Source: Siphonodentalium dalli (lineage: Eukaryota; Mollusca; Scaphopoda; Gadilida; Siphonodentaliidae). From it: 64,000 nt of DNA. Position 1 is the first letter of the stretch, and every line of letters begins with the position of its first letter. A program made the position numbers and the translations under genes. Under the pieces are notes generated by a model, which was not told the DNA's origin, searched no databases, and saw nothing but the letters and a program-made list of their open reading frames with translations. Below are positions 1 through 13,000 of the stretch, piece after piece. The DNA lies in NCBI GenBank assembly GCA_032622095.1, contig CP136068.1, positions 4,687,314-4,751,313 of the forward strand. Direction: 5' to 3'.

Positions 1-255
1 AGAACCCTACTAAATATTAAAGAGACATCAAATACGAACACAATGACGCAAAAATTAGCTCGATATCGCGAAAATTGGCCGAGATATGGCGAATTTGCTA
101 TCCGCGTCACCAAATTTCGAGGCATGGGTGGGGGTCACACCAGAACGCTCCAACTGAACACAGAAATGTCAATAAACCATACTATCAACATTCCAATCAA
201 TTTTGTGCGATTCCCTTATTATACTTCCATATTTTAATATGGAAGTATATTGTTA
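1..255 (+). repeat. End of a D-like tandem unit (host of the A element)
   Basis: This segment aligns with the last ~220 bp of the D unit found at 43209-56301, but belongs to a different subfamily: many substitutions, for example GAATTTGCTATCC where D has a GCCTTTTCTAC-like stretch. It includes the D-type stem-loop at 220-249. The D sequence stops at ATTGTTA (249-255); in complete D units this is followed by TTCAATTT. A new family (A) starts at 256. This is therefore the left flank of an insertion that lies inside a D-type array beginning before the window. No gene is visible. Confidence 0.85.
220..249. repeat. D-type unit stem-loop
   Basis: Perfect inverted repeat: arms TATACTTCCATATT and AATATGGAAGTATA (14 bp each) with a 2-nt loop. 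The same structure opens every D unit in 43209-56301 (first copy 43207-43236). Confidence 0.95.
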
Positions 256-256
256 T

Positions 257-285
257 TATACTTCCATGTTTTACATGGAAGTATA
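257..285. repeat. A-type unit stem-loop (repeats every 1392 bp)
   Basis: Arms TATACTTCCATGT and ACATGGAAGTATA (13 bp) with loop TTT. It recurs at the start of every A unit. The outer arm TATACTTCC/GGAAGTATA is shared with B, C and D, while the inner arm changes with compensating bases. Confidence 0.95.
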
Positions 286-3200
286 TTGTTTTTGTGATTT
301 TTATTTTTCTCTATTATTATTATTATTATTATTCTTCTTAGCAATTTTATAATGAGCATAGCTCAGTCAATACAAGAGTTAGAAAGCTAAAACTTTGAAT
401 GTATATATATGTATACAAACTCTAGTGCTTAGGCCTATTGAGAATCATGTCCTCACTTGATTTGCAGAGTTATCTCCCTCTATGTGAAAAATTGGTGTTT
501 TCAGAACTCCGAAAATATAAGGAGTACAGCACTGAAATTTGGTCGATAGATACATCTTGATATCGACTGAATCGTGAGCACATCAAAAACTTTGTCCGTC
601 TTTCCTCTCCAGAGTTATCTCCCATATATATGTCAACCTCGAAATGTTCTGATCGCCTGTTCTCACATAGCAAGAAAGATAGCTGGATTTAGTTTCTATG
701 CTAGTGCTGGCCGTTGTCAATATACTTCACAAAAATAATTTGGACAGGGTCGGACTTACATTTTTTGGTTAGGGTGGGGGCGAAATTTTCGCAATTTTAT
801 TTTTGCGATGATTTCAACCATTTTTACTACCATGTATCTTTAGGACGTACTAATGATCCTCCTGAAAGAATTTTGTAAATCGGTTGAGAAATGTCCAAGT
901 TACAGACCATCGAATATTGTATTCATACATTGGCTGAGGAGAAAGTGGTTGTGACCACAACTCCTCATAGACGACGCACATGAGCAGGATTTGGTTTATG
1001 TGAGCGTGTTATTCATAGAGAGAAGACGAACTGGTGCAATTTTTACCAAGATCCAAAAATATTTGTCCCTATTAGGGAGGGGGGCAAAAATTGTCATTTT
1101 TTTATCGTCTCAGATTCGAACCAAAATTGTTGTGAAGTATCTATAGGACGTTCTGAGAGTACTCAAGAAAGAATTTTGTAAATCGGTTGAAAAATGTAGA
1201 AATTTTGGCCCATTAATTCTTATCAAGTTTACAGAAGATGCACTATGGATTTAAATTCCTACAACCAATCGTCACTTTTTTGGTGTCATTCGATGGGGAA
1301 TTTCTAGTACTTCTAAACGATTACCTACTTGCCGTATTATGTCGATGGAAGCCAGAGATAATCGAAATGTATACACTGAACAGCATACATATAGGCCTAC
1401 ATAGTAGAATATCGCCACAATATCTTACTAAAACCCTACTATATAATAAAGGGGCATCAATTGCGAACACAATCACGCAAAAATTAGCTCGATATCTCGA
1501 AAATTGGCCGAGATATGGTGACTTTTCTACCCGCGTCACCCAATTCCGAGGTATGGGTGGGGGTCACACCAGAACGTTCCAACTGAACACAGAAATGTCA
1601 AGAAACCATAATATCGACATACCAATCAATTCCGCGCGATTTCCTTATTATACTTCCATGTTTTACATGGAAGTATATTGTTTTTGTGATTTTTATTTTT
1701 CTCTATTATTATTATTATTATTATTCTTCTTAGCAATTTTATAATGAGCATAGCTCAGTCAATACAAGAGTTAGAAAGCTAAAACTTTGAATGTATATAT
1801 ATGTATACAAACTCTAGTGCTTAGGCCTATTGAGAATCATGTCCTCACTTGATTTGCAGAGTTATCTCCCTCTATGTGAAAAATTGGTGTTTTCAGAACT
1901 CCGAAAATATAAGGAGTACAGCACTGAAATTTGGTCGATAGATACATCTTGATATCGACTGAATCGTGAGCACATCAAAAACTTTGTCCGTCTTTCCTCT
2001 CCAGAGTTATCTCCCATATATATGTCAACCTCGAAATGTTCTGATCGCCTGTTCTCACATAGCAAGAAAGATAGCTGGATTTAGTTTCTATGCTAGTGCT
2101 GGCCGTTGTCAATATACTTCACAAAAATAATTTGGACAGGGTCGGACTTACATTTTTTGGTTAGGGTGGGGGCGAAATTTTCGCAATTTTATTTTTGCGA
2201 TGATTTCAACCATTTTTACTACCATGTATCTTTAGGACGTACTAATGATCCTCCTGAAAGAATTTTGTAAATCGGTTGAGAAATGTCCAAGTTACAGACC
2301 ATCGAATATTGTATTCATACATTGGCTGAGGAGAAAGTGGTTGTGACCACAACTCCTCATAGACGACGCACATGAGCAGGATTTGGTTTATGTGAGCGTG
2401 TTATTCATAGAGAGAAGACGAACTGGTGCAATTTTTACCAAGATCCAAAAATATTTGTCCCTATTAGGGAGGGGGGCAAAAATTGTCATTTTTTTATCGT
2501 CTCAGATTCGAACCAAAATTGTTGTGAAGTATCTATAGGACGTTCTGAGAGTACTCAAGAAAGAATTTTGTAAATCGGTTGAAAAATGTAGAAATTTTGG
2601 CCCATTAATTCTTATCAAGTTTACAGAAGATGCACTATGGATTTAAATTCCTACAACCAATCGTCACTTTTTTGGTGTCATTCGATGGGGAATTTCTAGT
2701 ACTTCTAAACGATTACCTACTTGCCGTATTATGTCGATGGAAGCCAGAGATAATCGAAATGTATACACTGAACAGCATACATATAGGCCTACATAGTAGA
2801 ATATCGCCACAATATCTTACTAAAACCCTACTATATAATAAAGGGGCATCAATTGCGAACACAATCACGCAAAAATTAGCTCGATATCTCGAAAATTGGC
2901 CGAGATATGGTGACTTTTCTACCCGCGTCACCCAATTCCGAGGTATGGGTGGGGGTCACACCAGAACGTTCCAACTGAACACAGAAATGTCAAGAAACCA
3001 TAATATCGACATACCAATCAATTCCGCGCGATTTCCTTATTATACTTCCATGTTTTACATGGAAGTATATTGTTTTTGTGATTTTTATTTTTCTCTATTA
3101 TTATTATTATTATTATTCTTCTTAGCAATTTTATAATGAGCATAGCTCAGTCAATACAAGAGTTAGAAAGCTAAAACTTTGAATGTATATATATGTATAC

Positions 3201-6200
3201 AAACTCTAGTGCTTAGGCCTATTGAGAATCATGTCCTCACTTGATTTGCAGAGTTATCTCCCTCTATGTGAAAAATTGGTGTTTTCAGAACTCCGAAAAT
3301 ATAAGGAGTACAGCACTGAAATTTGGTCGATAGATACATCTTGATATCGACTGAATCGTGAGCACATCAAAAACTTTGTCCGTCTTTCCTCTCCAGAGTT
3401 ATCTCCCATATATATGTCAACCTCGAAATGTTCTGATCGCCTGTTCTCACATAGCAAGAAAGATAGCTGGATTTAGTTTCTATGCTAGTGCTGGCCGTTG
3501 TCAATATACTTCACAAAAATAATTTGGACAGGGTCGGACTTACATTTTTTGGTTAGGGTGGGGGCGAAATTTTCGCAATTTTATTTTTGCGATGATTTCA
3601 ACCATTTTTACTACCATGTATCTTTAGGACGTACTAATGATCCTCCTGAAAGAATTTTGTAAATCGGTTGAGAAATGTCCAAGTTACAGACCATCGAATA
3701 TTGTATTCATACATTGGCTGAGGAGAAAGTGGTTGTGACCACAACTCCTCATAGACGACGCACATGAGCAGGATTTGGTTTATGTGAGCGTGTTATTCAT
3801 AGAGAGAAGACGAACTGGTGCAATTTTTACCAAGATCCAAAAATATTTGTCCCTATTAGGGAGGGGGGCAAAAATTGTCATTTTTTTATCGTCTCAGATT
3901 CGAACCAAAATTGTTGTGAAGTATCTATAGGACGTTCTGAGAGTACTCAAGAAAGAATTTTGTAAATCGGTTGAAAAATGTAGAAATTTTGGCCCATTAA
4001 TTCTTATCAAGTTTACAGAAGATGCACTATGGATTTAAATTCCTACAACCAATCGTCACTTTTTTGGTGTCATTCGATGGGGAATTTCTAGTACTTCTAA
4101 ACGATTACCTACTTGCCGTATTATGTCGATGGAAGCCAGAGATAATCGAAATGTATACACTGAACAGCATACATATAGGCCTACATAGTAGAATATCGCC
4201 ACAATATCTTACTAAAACCCTACTATATAATAAAGGGGCATCAATTGCGAACACAATCACGCAAAAATTAGCTCGATATCTCGAAAATTGGCCGAGATAT
4301 GGTGACTTTTCTACCCGCGTCACCCAATTCCGAGGTATGGGTGGGGGTCACACCAGAACGTTCCAACTGAACACAGAAATGTCAAGAAACCATAATATCG
4401 ACATACCAATCAATTCCGCGCGATTTCCTTATTATACTTCCATGTTTTACATGGAAGTATATTGTTTTTGTGATTTTTATTTTTCTCTATTATTATTATT
4501 ATTATTATTCTTCTTAGCAATTTTATAATGAGCATAGCTCAGTCAATACAAGAGTTAGAAAGCTAAAACTTTGAATGTATATATATGTATACAAACTCTA
4601 GTGCTTAGGCCTATTGAGAATCATGTCCTCACTTGATTTGCAGAGTTATCTCCCTCTATGTGAAAAATTGGTGTTTTCAGAACTCCGAAAATATAAGGAG
4701 TACAGCACTGAAATTTGGTCGATAGATACATCTTGATATCGACTGAATCGTGAGCACATCAAAAACTTTGTCCGTCTTTCCTCTCCAGAGTTATCTCCCA
4801 TATATATGTCAACCTCGAAATGTTCTGATCGCCTGTTCTCACATAGCAAGAAAGATAGCTGGATTTAGTTTCTATGCTAGTGCTGGCCGTTGTCAATATA
4901 CTTCACAAAAATAATTTGGACAGGGTCGGACTTACATTTTTTGGTTAGGGTGGGGGCGAAATTTTCGCAATTTTATTTTTGCGATGATTTCAACCATTTT
5001 TACTACCATGTATCTTTAGGACGTACTAATGATCCTCCTGAAAGAATTTTGTAAATCGGTTGAGAAATGTCCAAGTTACAGACCATCGAATATTGTATTC
5101 ATACATTGGCTGAGGAGAAAGTGGTTGTGACCACAACTCCTCATAGACGACGCACATGAGCAGGATTTGGTTTATGTGAGCGTGTTATTCATAGAGAGAA
5201 GACGAACTGGTGCAATTTTTACCAAGATCCAAAAATATTTGTCCCTATTAGGGAGGGGGGCAAAAATTGTCATTTTTTTATCGTCTCAGATTCGAACCAA
5301 AATTGTTGTGAAGTATCTATAGGACGTTCTGAGAGTACTCAAGAAAGAATTTTGTAAATCGGTTGAAAAATGTAGAAATTTTGGCCCATTAATTCTTATC
5401 AAGTTTACAGAAGATGCACTATGGATTTAAATTCCTACAACCAATCGTCACTTTTTTGGTGTCATTCGATGGGGAATTTCTAGTACTTCTAAACGATTAC
5501 CTACTTGCCGTATTATGTCGATGGAAGCCAGAGATAATCGAAATGTATACACTGAACAGCATACATATAGGCCTACATAGTAGAATATCGCCACAATATC
5601 TTACTAAAACCCTACTATATAATAAAGGGGCATCAATTGCGAACACAATCACGCAAAAATTAGCTCGATATCTCGAAAATTGGCCGAGATATGGTGACTT
5701 TTCTACCCGCGTCACCCAATTCCGAGGTATGGGTGGGGGTCACACCAGAACGTTCCAACTGAACACAGAAATGTCAAGAAACCATAATATCGACATACCA
5801 ATCAATTCCGCGCGATTTCCTTATTATACTTCCATGTTTTACATGGAAGTATATTGTTTTTGTGATTTTTATTTTTCTCTATTATTATTATTATTATTAT
5901 TCTTCTTAGCAATTTTATAATGAGCATAGCTCAGTCAATACAAGAGTTAGAAAGCTAAAACTTTGAATGTATATATATGTATACAAACTCTAGTGCTTAG
6001 GCCTATTGAGAATCATGTCCTCACTTGATTTGCAGAGTTATCTCCCTCTATGTGAAAAATTGGTGTTTTCAGAACTCCGAAAATATAAGGAGTACAGCAC
6101 TGAAATTTGGTCGATAGATACATCTTGATATCGACTGAATCGTGAGCACATCAAAAACTTTGTCCGTCTTTCCTCTCCAGAGTTATCTCCCATATATATG

Positions 6201-9200
6201 TCAACCTCGAAATGTTCTGATCGCCTGTTCTCACATAGCAAGAAAGATAGCTGGATTTAGTTTCTATGCTAGTGCTGGCCGTTGTCAATATACTTCACAA
6301 AAATAATTTGGACAGGGTCGGACTTACATTTTTTGGTTAGGGTGGGGGCGAAATTTTCGCAATTTTATTTTTGCGATGATTTCAACCATTTTTACTACCA
6401 TGTATCTTTAGGACGTACTAATGATCCTCCTGAAAGAATTTTGTAAATCGGTTGAGAAATGTCCAAGTTACAGACCATCGAATATTGTATTCATACATTG
6501 GCTGAGGAGAAAGTGGTTGTGACCACAACTCCTCATAGACGACGCACATGAGCAGGATTTGGTTTATGTGAGCGTGTTATTCATAGAGAGAAGACGAACT
6601 GGTGCAATTTTTACCAAGATCCAAAAATATTTGTCCCTATTAGGGAGGGGGGCAAAAATTGTCATTTTTTTATCGTCTCAGATTCGAACCAAAATTGTTG
6701 TGAAGTATCTATAGGACGTTCTGAGAGTACTCAAGAAAGAATTTTGTAAATCGGTTGAAAAATGTAGAAATTTTGGCCCATTAATTCTTATCAAGTTTAC
6801 AGAAGATGCACTATGGATTTAAATTCCTACAACCAATCGTCACTTTTTTGGTGTCATTCGATGGGGAATTTCTAGTACTTCTAAACGATTACCTACTTGC
6901 CGTATTATGTCGATGGAAGCCAGAGATAATCGAAATGTATACACTGAACAGCATACATATAGGCCTACATAGTAGAATATCGCCACAATATCTTACTAAA
7001 ACCCTACTATATAATAAAGGGGCATCAATTGCGAACACAATCACGCAAAAATTAGCTCGATATCTCGAAAATTGGCCGAGATATGGTGACTTTTCTACCC
7101 GCGTCACCCAATTCCGAGGTATGGGTGGGGGTCACACCAGAACGTTCCAACTGAACACAGAAATGTCAAGAAACCATAATATCGACATACCAATCAATTC
7201 CGCGCGATTTCCTTATTATACTTCCATGTTTTACATGGAAGTATATTGTTTTTGTGATTTTTATTTTTCTCTATTATTATTATTATTATTATTCTTCTTA
7301 GCAATTTTATAATGAGCATAGCTCAGTCAATACAAGAGTTAGAAAGCTAAAACTTTGAATGTATATATATGTATACAAACTCTAGTGCTTAGGCCTATTG
7401 AGAATCATGTCCTCACTTGATTTGCAGAGTTATCTCCCTCTATGTGAAAAATTGGTGTTTTCAGAACTCCGAAAATATAAGGAGTACAGCACTGAAATTT
7501 GGTCGATAGATACATCTTGATATCGACTGAATCGTGAGCACATCAAAAACTTTGTCCGTCTTTCCTCTCCAGAGTTATCTCCCATATATATGTCAACCTC
7601 GAAATGTTCTGATCGCCTGTTCTCACATAGCAAGAAAGATAGCTGGATTTAGTTTCTATGCTAGTGCTGGCCGTTGTCAATATACTTCACAAAAATAATT
7701 TGGACAGGGTCGGACTTACATTTTTTGGTTAGGGTGGGGGCGAAATTTTCGCAATTTTATTTTTGCGATGATTTCAACCATTTTTACTACCATGTATCTT
7801 TAGGACGTACTAATGATCCTCCTGAAAGAATTTTGTAAATCGGTTGAGAAATGTCCAAGTTACAGACCATCGAATATTGTATTCATACATTGGCTGAGGA
7901 GAAAGTGGTTGTGACCACAACTCCTCATAGACGACGCACATGAGCAGGATTTGGTTTATGTGAGCGTGTTATTCATAGAGAGAAGACGAACTGGTGCAAT
8001 TTTTACCAAGATCCAAAAATATTTGTCCCTATTAGGGAGGGGGGCAAAAATTGTCATTTTTTTATCGTCTCAGATTCGAACCAAAATTGTTGTGAAGTAT
8101 CTATAGGACGTTCTGAGAGTACTCAAGAAAGAATTTTGTAAATCGGTTGAAAAATGTAGAAATTTTGGCCCATTAATTCTTATCAAGTTTACAGAAGATG
8201 CACTATGGATTTAAATTCCTACAACCAATCGTCACTTTTTTGGTGTCATTCGATGGGGAATTTCTAGTACTTCTAAACGATTACCTACTTGCCGTATTAT
8301 GTCGATGGAAGCCAGAGATAATCGAAATGTATACACTGAACAGCATACATATAGGCCTACATAGTAGAATATCGCCACAATATCTTACTAAAACCCTACT
8401 ATATAATAAAGGGGCATCAATTGCGAACACAATCACGCAAAAATTAGCTCGATATCTCGAAAATTGGCCGAGATATGGTGACTTTTCTACCCGCGTCACC
8501 CAATTCCGAGGTATGGGTGGGGGTCACACCAGAACGTTCCAACTGAACACAGAAATGTCAAGAAACCATAATATCGACATACCAATCAATTCCGCGCGAT
8601 TTCCTTATTATACTTCCATGTTTTACATGGAAGTATATTGTTTTTGTGATTTTTATTTTTCTCTATTATTATTATTATTATTATTCTTCTTAGCAATTTT
8701 ATAATGAGCATAGCTCAGTCAATACAAGAGTTAGAAAGCTAAAACTTTGAATGTATATATATGTATACAAACTCTAGTGCTTAGGCCTATTGAGAATCAT
8801 GTCCTCACTTGATTTGCAGAGTTATCTCCCTCTATGTGAAAAATTGGTGTTTTCAGAACTCCGAAAATATAAGGAGTACAGCACTGAAATTTGGTCGATA
8901 GATACATCTTGATATCGACTGAATCGTGAGCACATCAAAAACTTTGTCCGTCTTTCCTCTCCAGAGTTATCTCCCATATATATGTCAACCTCGAAATGTT
9001 CTGATCGCCTGTTCTCACATAGCAAGAAAGATAGCTGGATTTAGTTTCTATGCTAGTGCTGGCCGTTGTCAATATACTTCACAAAAATAATTTGGACAGG
9101 GTCGGACTTACATTTTTTGGTTAGGGTGGGGGCGAAATTTTCGCAATTTTATTTTTGCGATGATTTCAACCATTTTTACTACCATGTATCTTTAGGACGT

Positions 9201-10002
9201 ACTAATGATCCTCCTGAAAGAATTTTGTAAATCGGTTGAGAAATGTCCAAGTTACAGACCATCGAATATTGTATTCATACATTGGCTGAGGAGAAAGTGG
9301 TTGTGACCACAACTCCTCATAGACGACGCACATGAGCAGGATTTGGTTTATGTGAGCGTGTTATTCATAGAGAGAAGACGAACTGGTGCAATTTTTACCA
9401 AGATCCAAAAATATTTGTCCCTATTAGGGAGGGGGGCAAAAATTGTCATTTTTTTATCGTCTCAGATTCGAACCAAAATTGTTGTGAAGTATCTATAGGA
9501 CGTTCTGAGAGTACTCAAGAAAGAATTTTGTAAATCGGTTGAAAAATGTAGAAATTTTGGCCCATTAATTCTTATCAAGTTTACAGAAGATGCACTATGG
9601 ATTTAAATTCCTACAACCAATCGTCACTTTTTTGGTGTCATTCGATGGGGAATTTCTAGTACTTCTAAACGATTACCTACTTGCCGTATTATGTCGATGG
9701 AAGCCAGAGATAATCGAAATGTATACACTGAACAGCATACATATAGGCCTACATAGTAGAATATCGCCACAATATCTTACTAAAACCCTACTATATAATA
9801 AAGGGGCATCAATTGCGAACACAATCACGCAAAAATTAGCTCGATATCTCGAAAATTGGCCGAGATATGGTGACTTTTCTACCCGCGTCACCCAATTCCG
9901 AGGTATGGGTGGGGGTCACACCAGAACGTTCCAACTGAACACAGAAATGTCAAGAAACCATAATATCGACATACCAATCAATTCCGCGCGATTTCCTTAT
10001 TA

Positions 10003-10063
10003 TACTTCCATGTTTTACATGGAAGTATATTGTTTTTGTGATTTTTATTTTTCTCTATTATTA
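10003..10063 (+). repeat. Left part of the A unit split by E1
   Basis: Holds the A hairpin, the T-rich spacer and the first ATT repeats of an A unit. The unit continues at 20061. Distance from this unit start to the next A unit start (21393), minus the 9997-bp insertion, is 1393 bp: the A period plus the extra G at about 21297. Confidence 0.93.
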
Positions 10064-13000
10064 TTATACTTCCATGGTGTAACCAAGGAAGTATATTGTT
10101 TTTCTATTGGGGTAGTTTTCCGTTTATTTGAAAATACTCAGAAACTAATTGCAGCAGGACCGCGAAATCTTTAACGAATATAGGCATCTGAGGTCTACTA
10201 AAGATAATGATATCCAGATTTCGGCCCAATGTTTCAAGACAGAGTTATAGCCCTTATTCGATTATTTTTCATTATTATTATTATACTACAGTATTTTTCA
10301 ACGCCCAAATCTCTGAATGTATTAGTACTAGAAAACTCAAGTTTGGTAAGTATGTTGGGGTAAATGAGTTCTATGCCTTTGGCTCATAACGGATATTGTC
10401 CGCATTTAACCCGTGGAGTTATCTCCCTTTATATGAAAAATATGTCATTTTATTATCTCGGAAATTATAAGGAGCAGAGCATCGAAAATTGGACTGTATG
10501 TACACCTCGGTATGCCCTACTGCCCACGGGCATCAACACTTGTGTCCTCGCTTTCCCCGAAGAGTTACCGCCCATAAACAGGGGAACCTCTATTTTATTG
10601 TACTCTGTTGTTCTCCCGTGTCATTCCAGATAACTGCATTTGGTTTTCATAGCCGTGATGACCGTTCTCAGTTTAGTCCGAAAAATAAATTTTAACAGGG
10701 TCGGACATATATTTTTACACTGATGTGGGGGCAAAATTTTCTCAAAAATGTTTTTTTGATCGATATTCATCTATTTAAGTATATGCATTCCCTGAACGAA
10801 AACAAACCCAAACCAAGAAGGATTTTTGAAATCCGATAAGAATTGCAAGAGTTACAGGCCCTCAAATTTTGCAGTTTGGGACATGTGCTTGTGACCACAT
10901 CTCCTCCGAAGATGTCGAAGTTTGGATGTCAACTGATACGCCAACGTGTGCGGACGAAAGAGTGCACGCGGTGGGCCAAATTTTGACAGTGTCTGTTCAT
11001 TATTGTGGGTATGGGGAGGGGTGGTCCGTGGTACCAATTTTTAATTCTTATCGGAATAAGATGAAACTTGGAATTTAACATCTACAACACCACCCGATCT
11101 AGAAACTGAAAGAATTTCGAAATCCATTGAAAACTGACAAAGTTAGGGGCCCTCAAATTTTGCAATTTTGGGCCCATGTGCTTGTGACCACATCTCCTCC
11201 GAAGATGTCGAAGTTTGGATGTCAACTGATACGCCAACGTGTGCGGACGAAAGAGTGCACGCGGTGGGCCAAATTTTGCCAGTGTCGGTTCAGTGTTGTG
11301 GGTCAGGGGAGGGGTGGTCCGAGGTACCAAAATTTATTTCGTCTCCGAATTATATGAAACTTGGAATATAACATTTACCATACACGCTAATAACAAATCT
11401 GAAAACAGATCGTAAATCCGTTAAAAACTGGCGGAGATTTTGGAACTCAAAGTTTGAATATGGGCCCATATTCTTTCTAATAACCAAAATGTTCTCCTTT
11501 TCCGAATCAGATGAAATTTATAATATGCACTCTCAGTAAGTAGCATATAACAAAACTTAAAACAATTTTAAAATCCATTGGAAAATCACGGAGTTATGGT
11601 CCTTCAAAAATTGCATTTTGGGCCTGGTGTGACAATTTCCCAATCCCGTCACCCAATTTCGAGGCAGGAGTGGGGTCAATTATAAACACTTGAGATCAAC
11701 ACACAAATGTTAAGGACAGTACACAATCATCTTACTTCATATTTTCCATCCCTAAACTGCGAATTGTTCAGTTCATGATTCGCCCTATTATTATACTTCC
11801 ATGGTGTAACCAAGGAAGTATATTGTTTTTCTATTGGGGTAGTTTTCCGTTTATTTGAAAATACTCAGAAACTAATTGCAGCAGGACCGCGAAATCTTTA
11901 ACGAATATAGGCATCTGAGGTCTACTAAAGATAATGATATCCAGATTTCGGCCCAATGTTTCAAGACAGAGTTATAGCCCTTATTCGATTATTTTTCATT
12001 ATTATTATTATACTACAGTATTTTTCAACGCCCAAATCTCTGAATGTATTAGTACTAGAAAACTCAAGTTTGGTAAGTATGTTGGGGTAAATGAGTTCTA
12101 CGCCTTTGGCTGATAACGGATATTGTCCGCATTTAACCCGTGGAGTTATCTCCCTTTATATGAAAAATATGTCATTTTATTATCTCGGAAATTATAAGGA
12201 GCAGAGCATCGAAAATTGGACTGTATGTACACCTCGGTATGCCCTACTGCCCACGGGCATCAAAACTTGTGTCCGCGCTTTCCCCGAAGAGTTACCGCCC
12301 ATAAACAGGGGAACCTCTATTTTATTGTACTATGTTGTTCTCCCGTATCATTCCAGATAACTGCATTTGGTTTTCATAGCCGTGATGACCGTTCTCAGTT
12401 TAGTCCGAAAAAGAAATTTTAACAGGGTCGGACATATATTTTTACACTGATGTGGGGGCAAAATTTTCTCAAAAATGTTTTTTTGATCGATATTCATCTA
12501 TTTAAGTATATGCATTCCCTGAACGAAAACAAACCCAAACCAAGAAGGATTTTTGAAATCCGATAAGAATTGCAAGAGTTACAGGCCCTCAAATTTTGCA
12601 GTTTGGGACATGTGCTTGTGACCACATCTCCTCCGAAGATGTCGAAGTTTGGATGTCAACTGATACGCCAACGTGTGCGGACGAAAGAGTGCACGCGGTG
12701 GGCCAAATTTTGACAGTGTCTGTTCATTATTGTGGGTATGGGGAGGGGTGGTCCGTGGTACCAATTTTTAATTCTTATCGGAATAAGATGAAACTTGGAA
12801 TTTAACATCTACAACACCACCCGATCTAGAAACTGAAAGAATTTCGAAATCCATTGAAAACTGACAAAGTTAGGGGCCCTCAAATTTTGCAATTTTGGGC
12901 CCATGTGCTTGTGACCACATCTCCTCCGAAGATGTCGAAGTTTGGATGTCAACTGATACGCCAACGTGTGCGGACGAAAGAGTGCACGCGGTGGGCCAAA

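Larger units (their letters stand above)
256..10063 (+). repeat. A array, left part: 1392-bp units
   Basis: Units start (TACTTCC of the hairpin) at 259, 1651, 3043, 4435, 5827, 7219 and 8611. An eighth begins at 10003 and is cut at 10063 by E1. Copies look identical at every place compared. Unit order: stem-loop, T-rich spacer, (ATT)7, a block with GAGTTATCTCCCT (about +208), a second such motif (+353), a GGGTCGGAC / GGTGGGGGCG block, then modules with AAGTTACAGACC and AAATTTTGGCCC. A 168-codon open frame recurs in each unit (e.g. 1238-1744). Comparison with the D family shows substitutions spread over all codon positions, so I do not call it a gene. Confidence 0.97.

Noticed and set aside
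350-400. TAGCTCAGTC in A units, resembling a tRNA A-box
   Set aside because: No B-box at the right distance and the word is not kept in B, C or D units.
1238-1744. A 168-codon open frame in each A unit, with a related 124-codon frame in D units
   Set aside because: Differences between A and D fall about equally on the three codon positions and include L/R, G/E and D/G changes. D has a stop where A reads on, and the A frame runs into the hairpin and ATT tract. No known domain. Conservation is explained by tandem repetition.
256-10063. CRISPR-like regular spacing of a palindromic repeat
   Set aside because: The period is 1392 bp and the 'spacers' are copies of each other; this is a tandem array in a eukaryote.
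10852-11371. Overlapping frames on both strands in B and C units (60-135 codons)
   Set aside because: They recur because the ~291-bp module is duplicated and the units are tandem. No start context, domain or codon-position signal.
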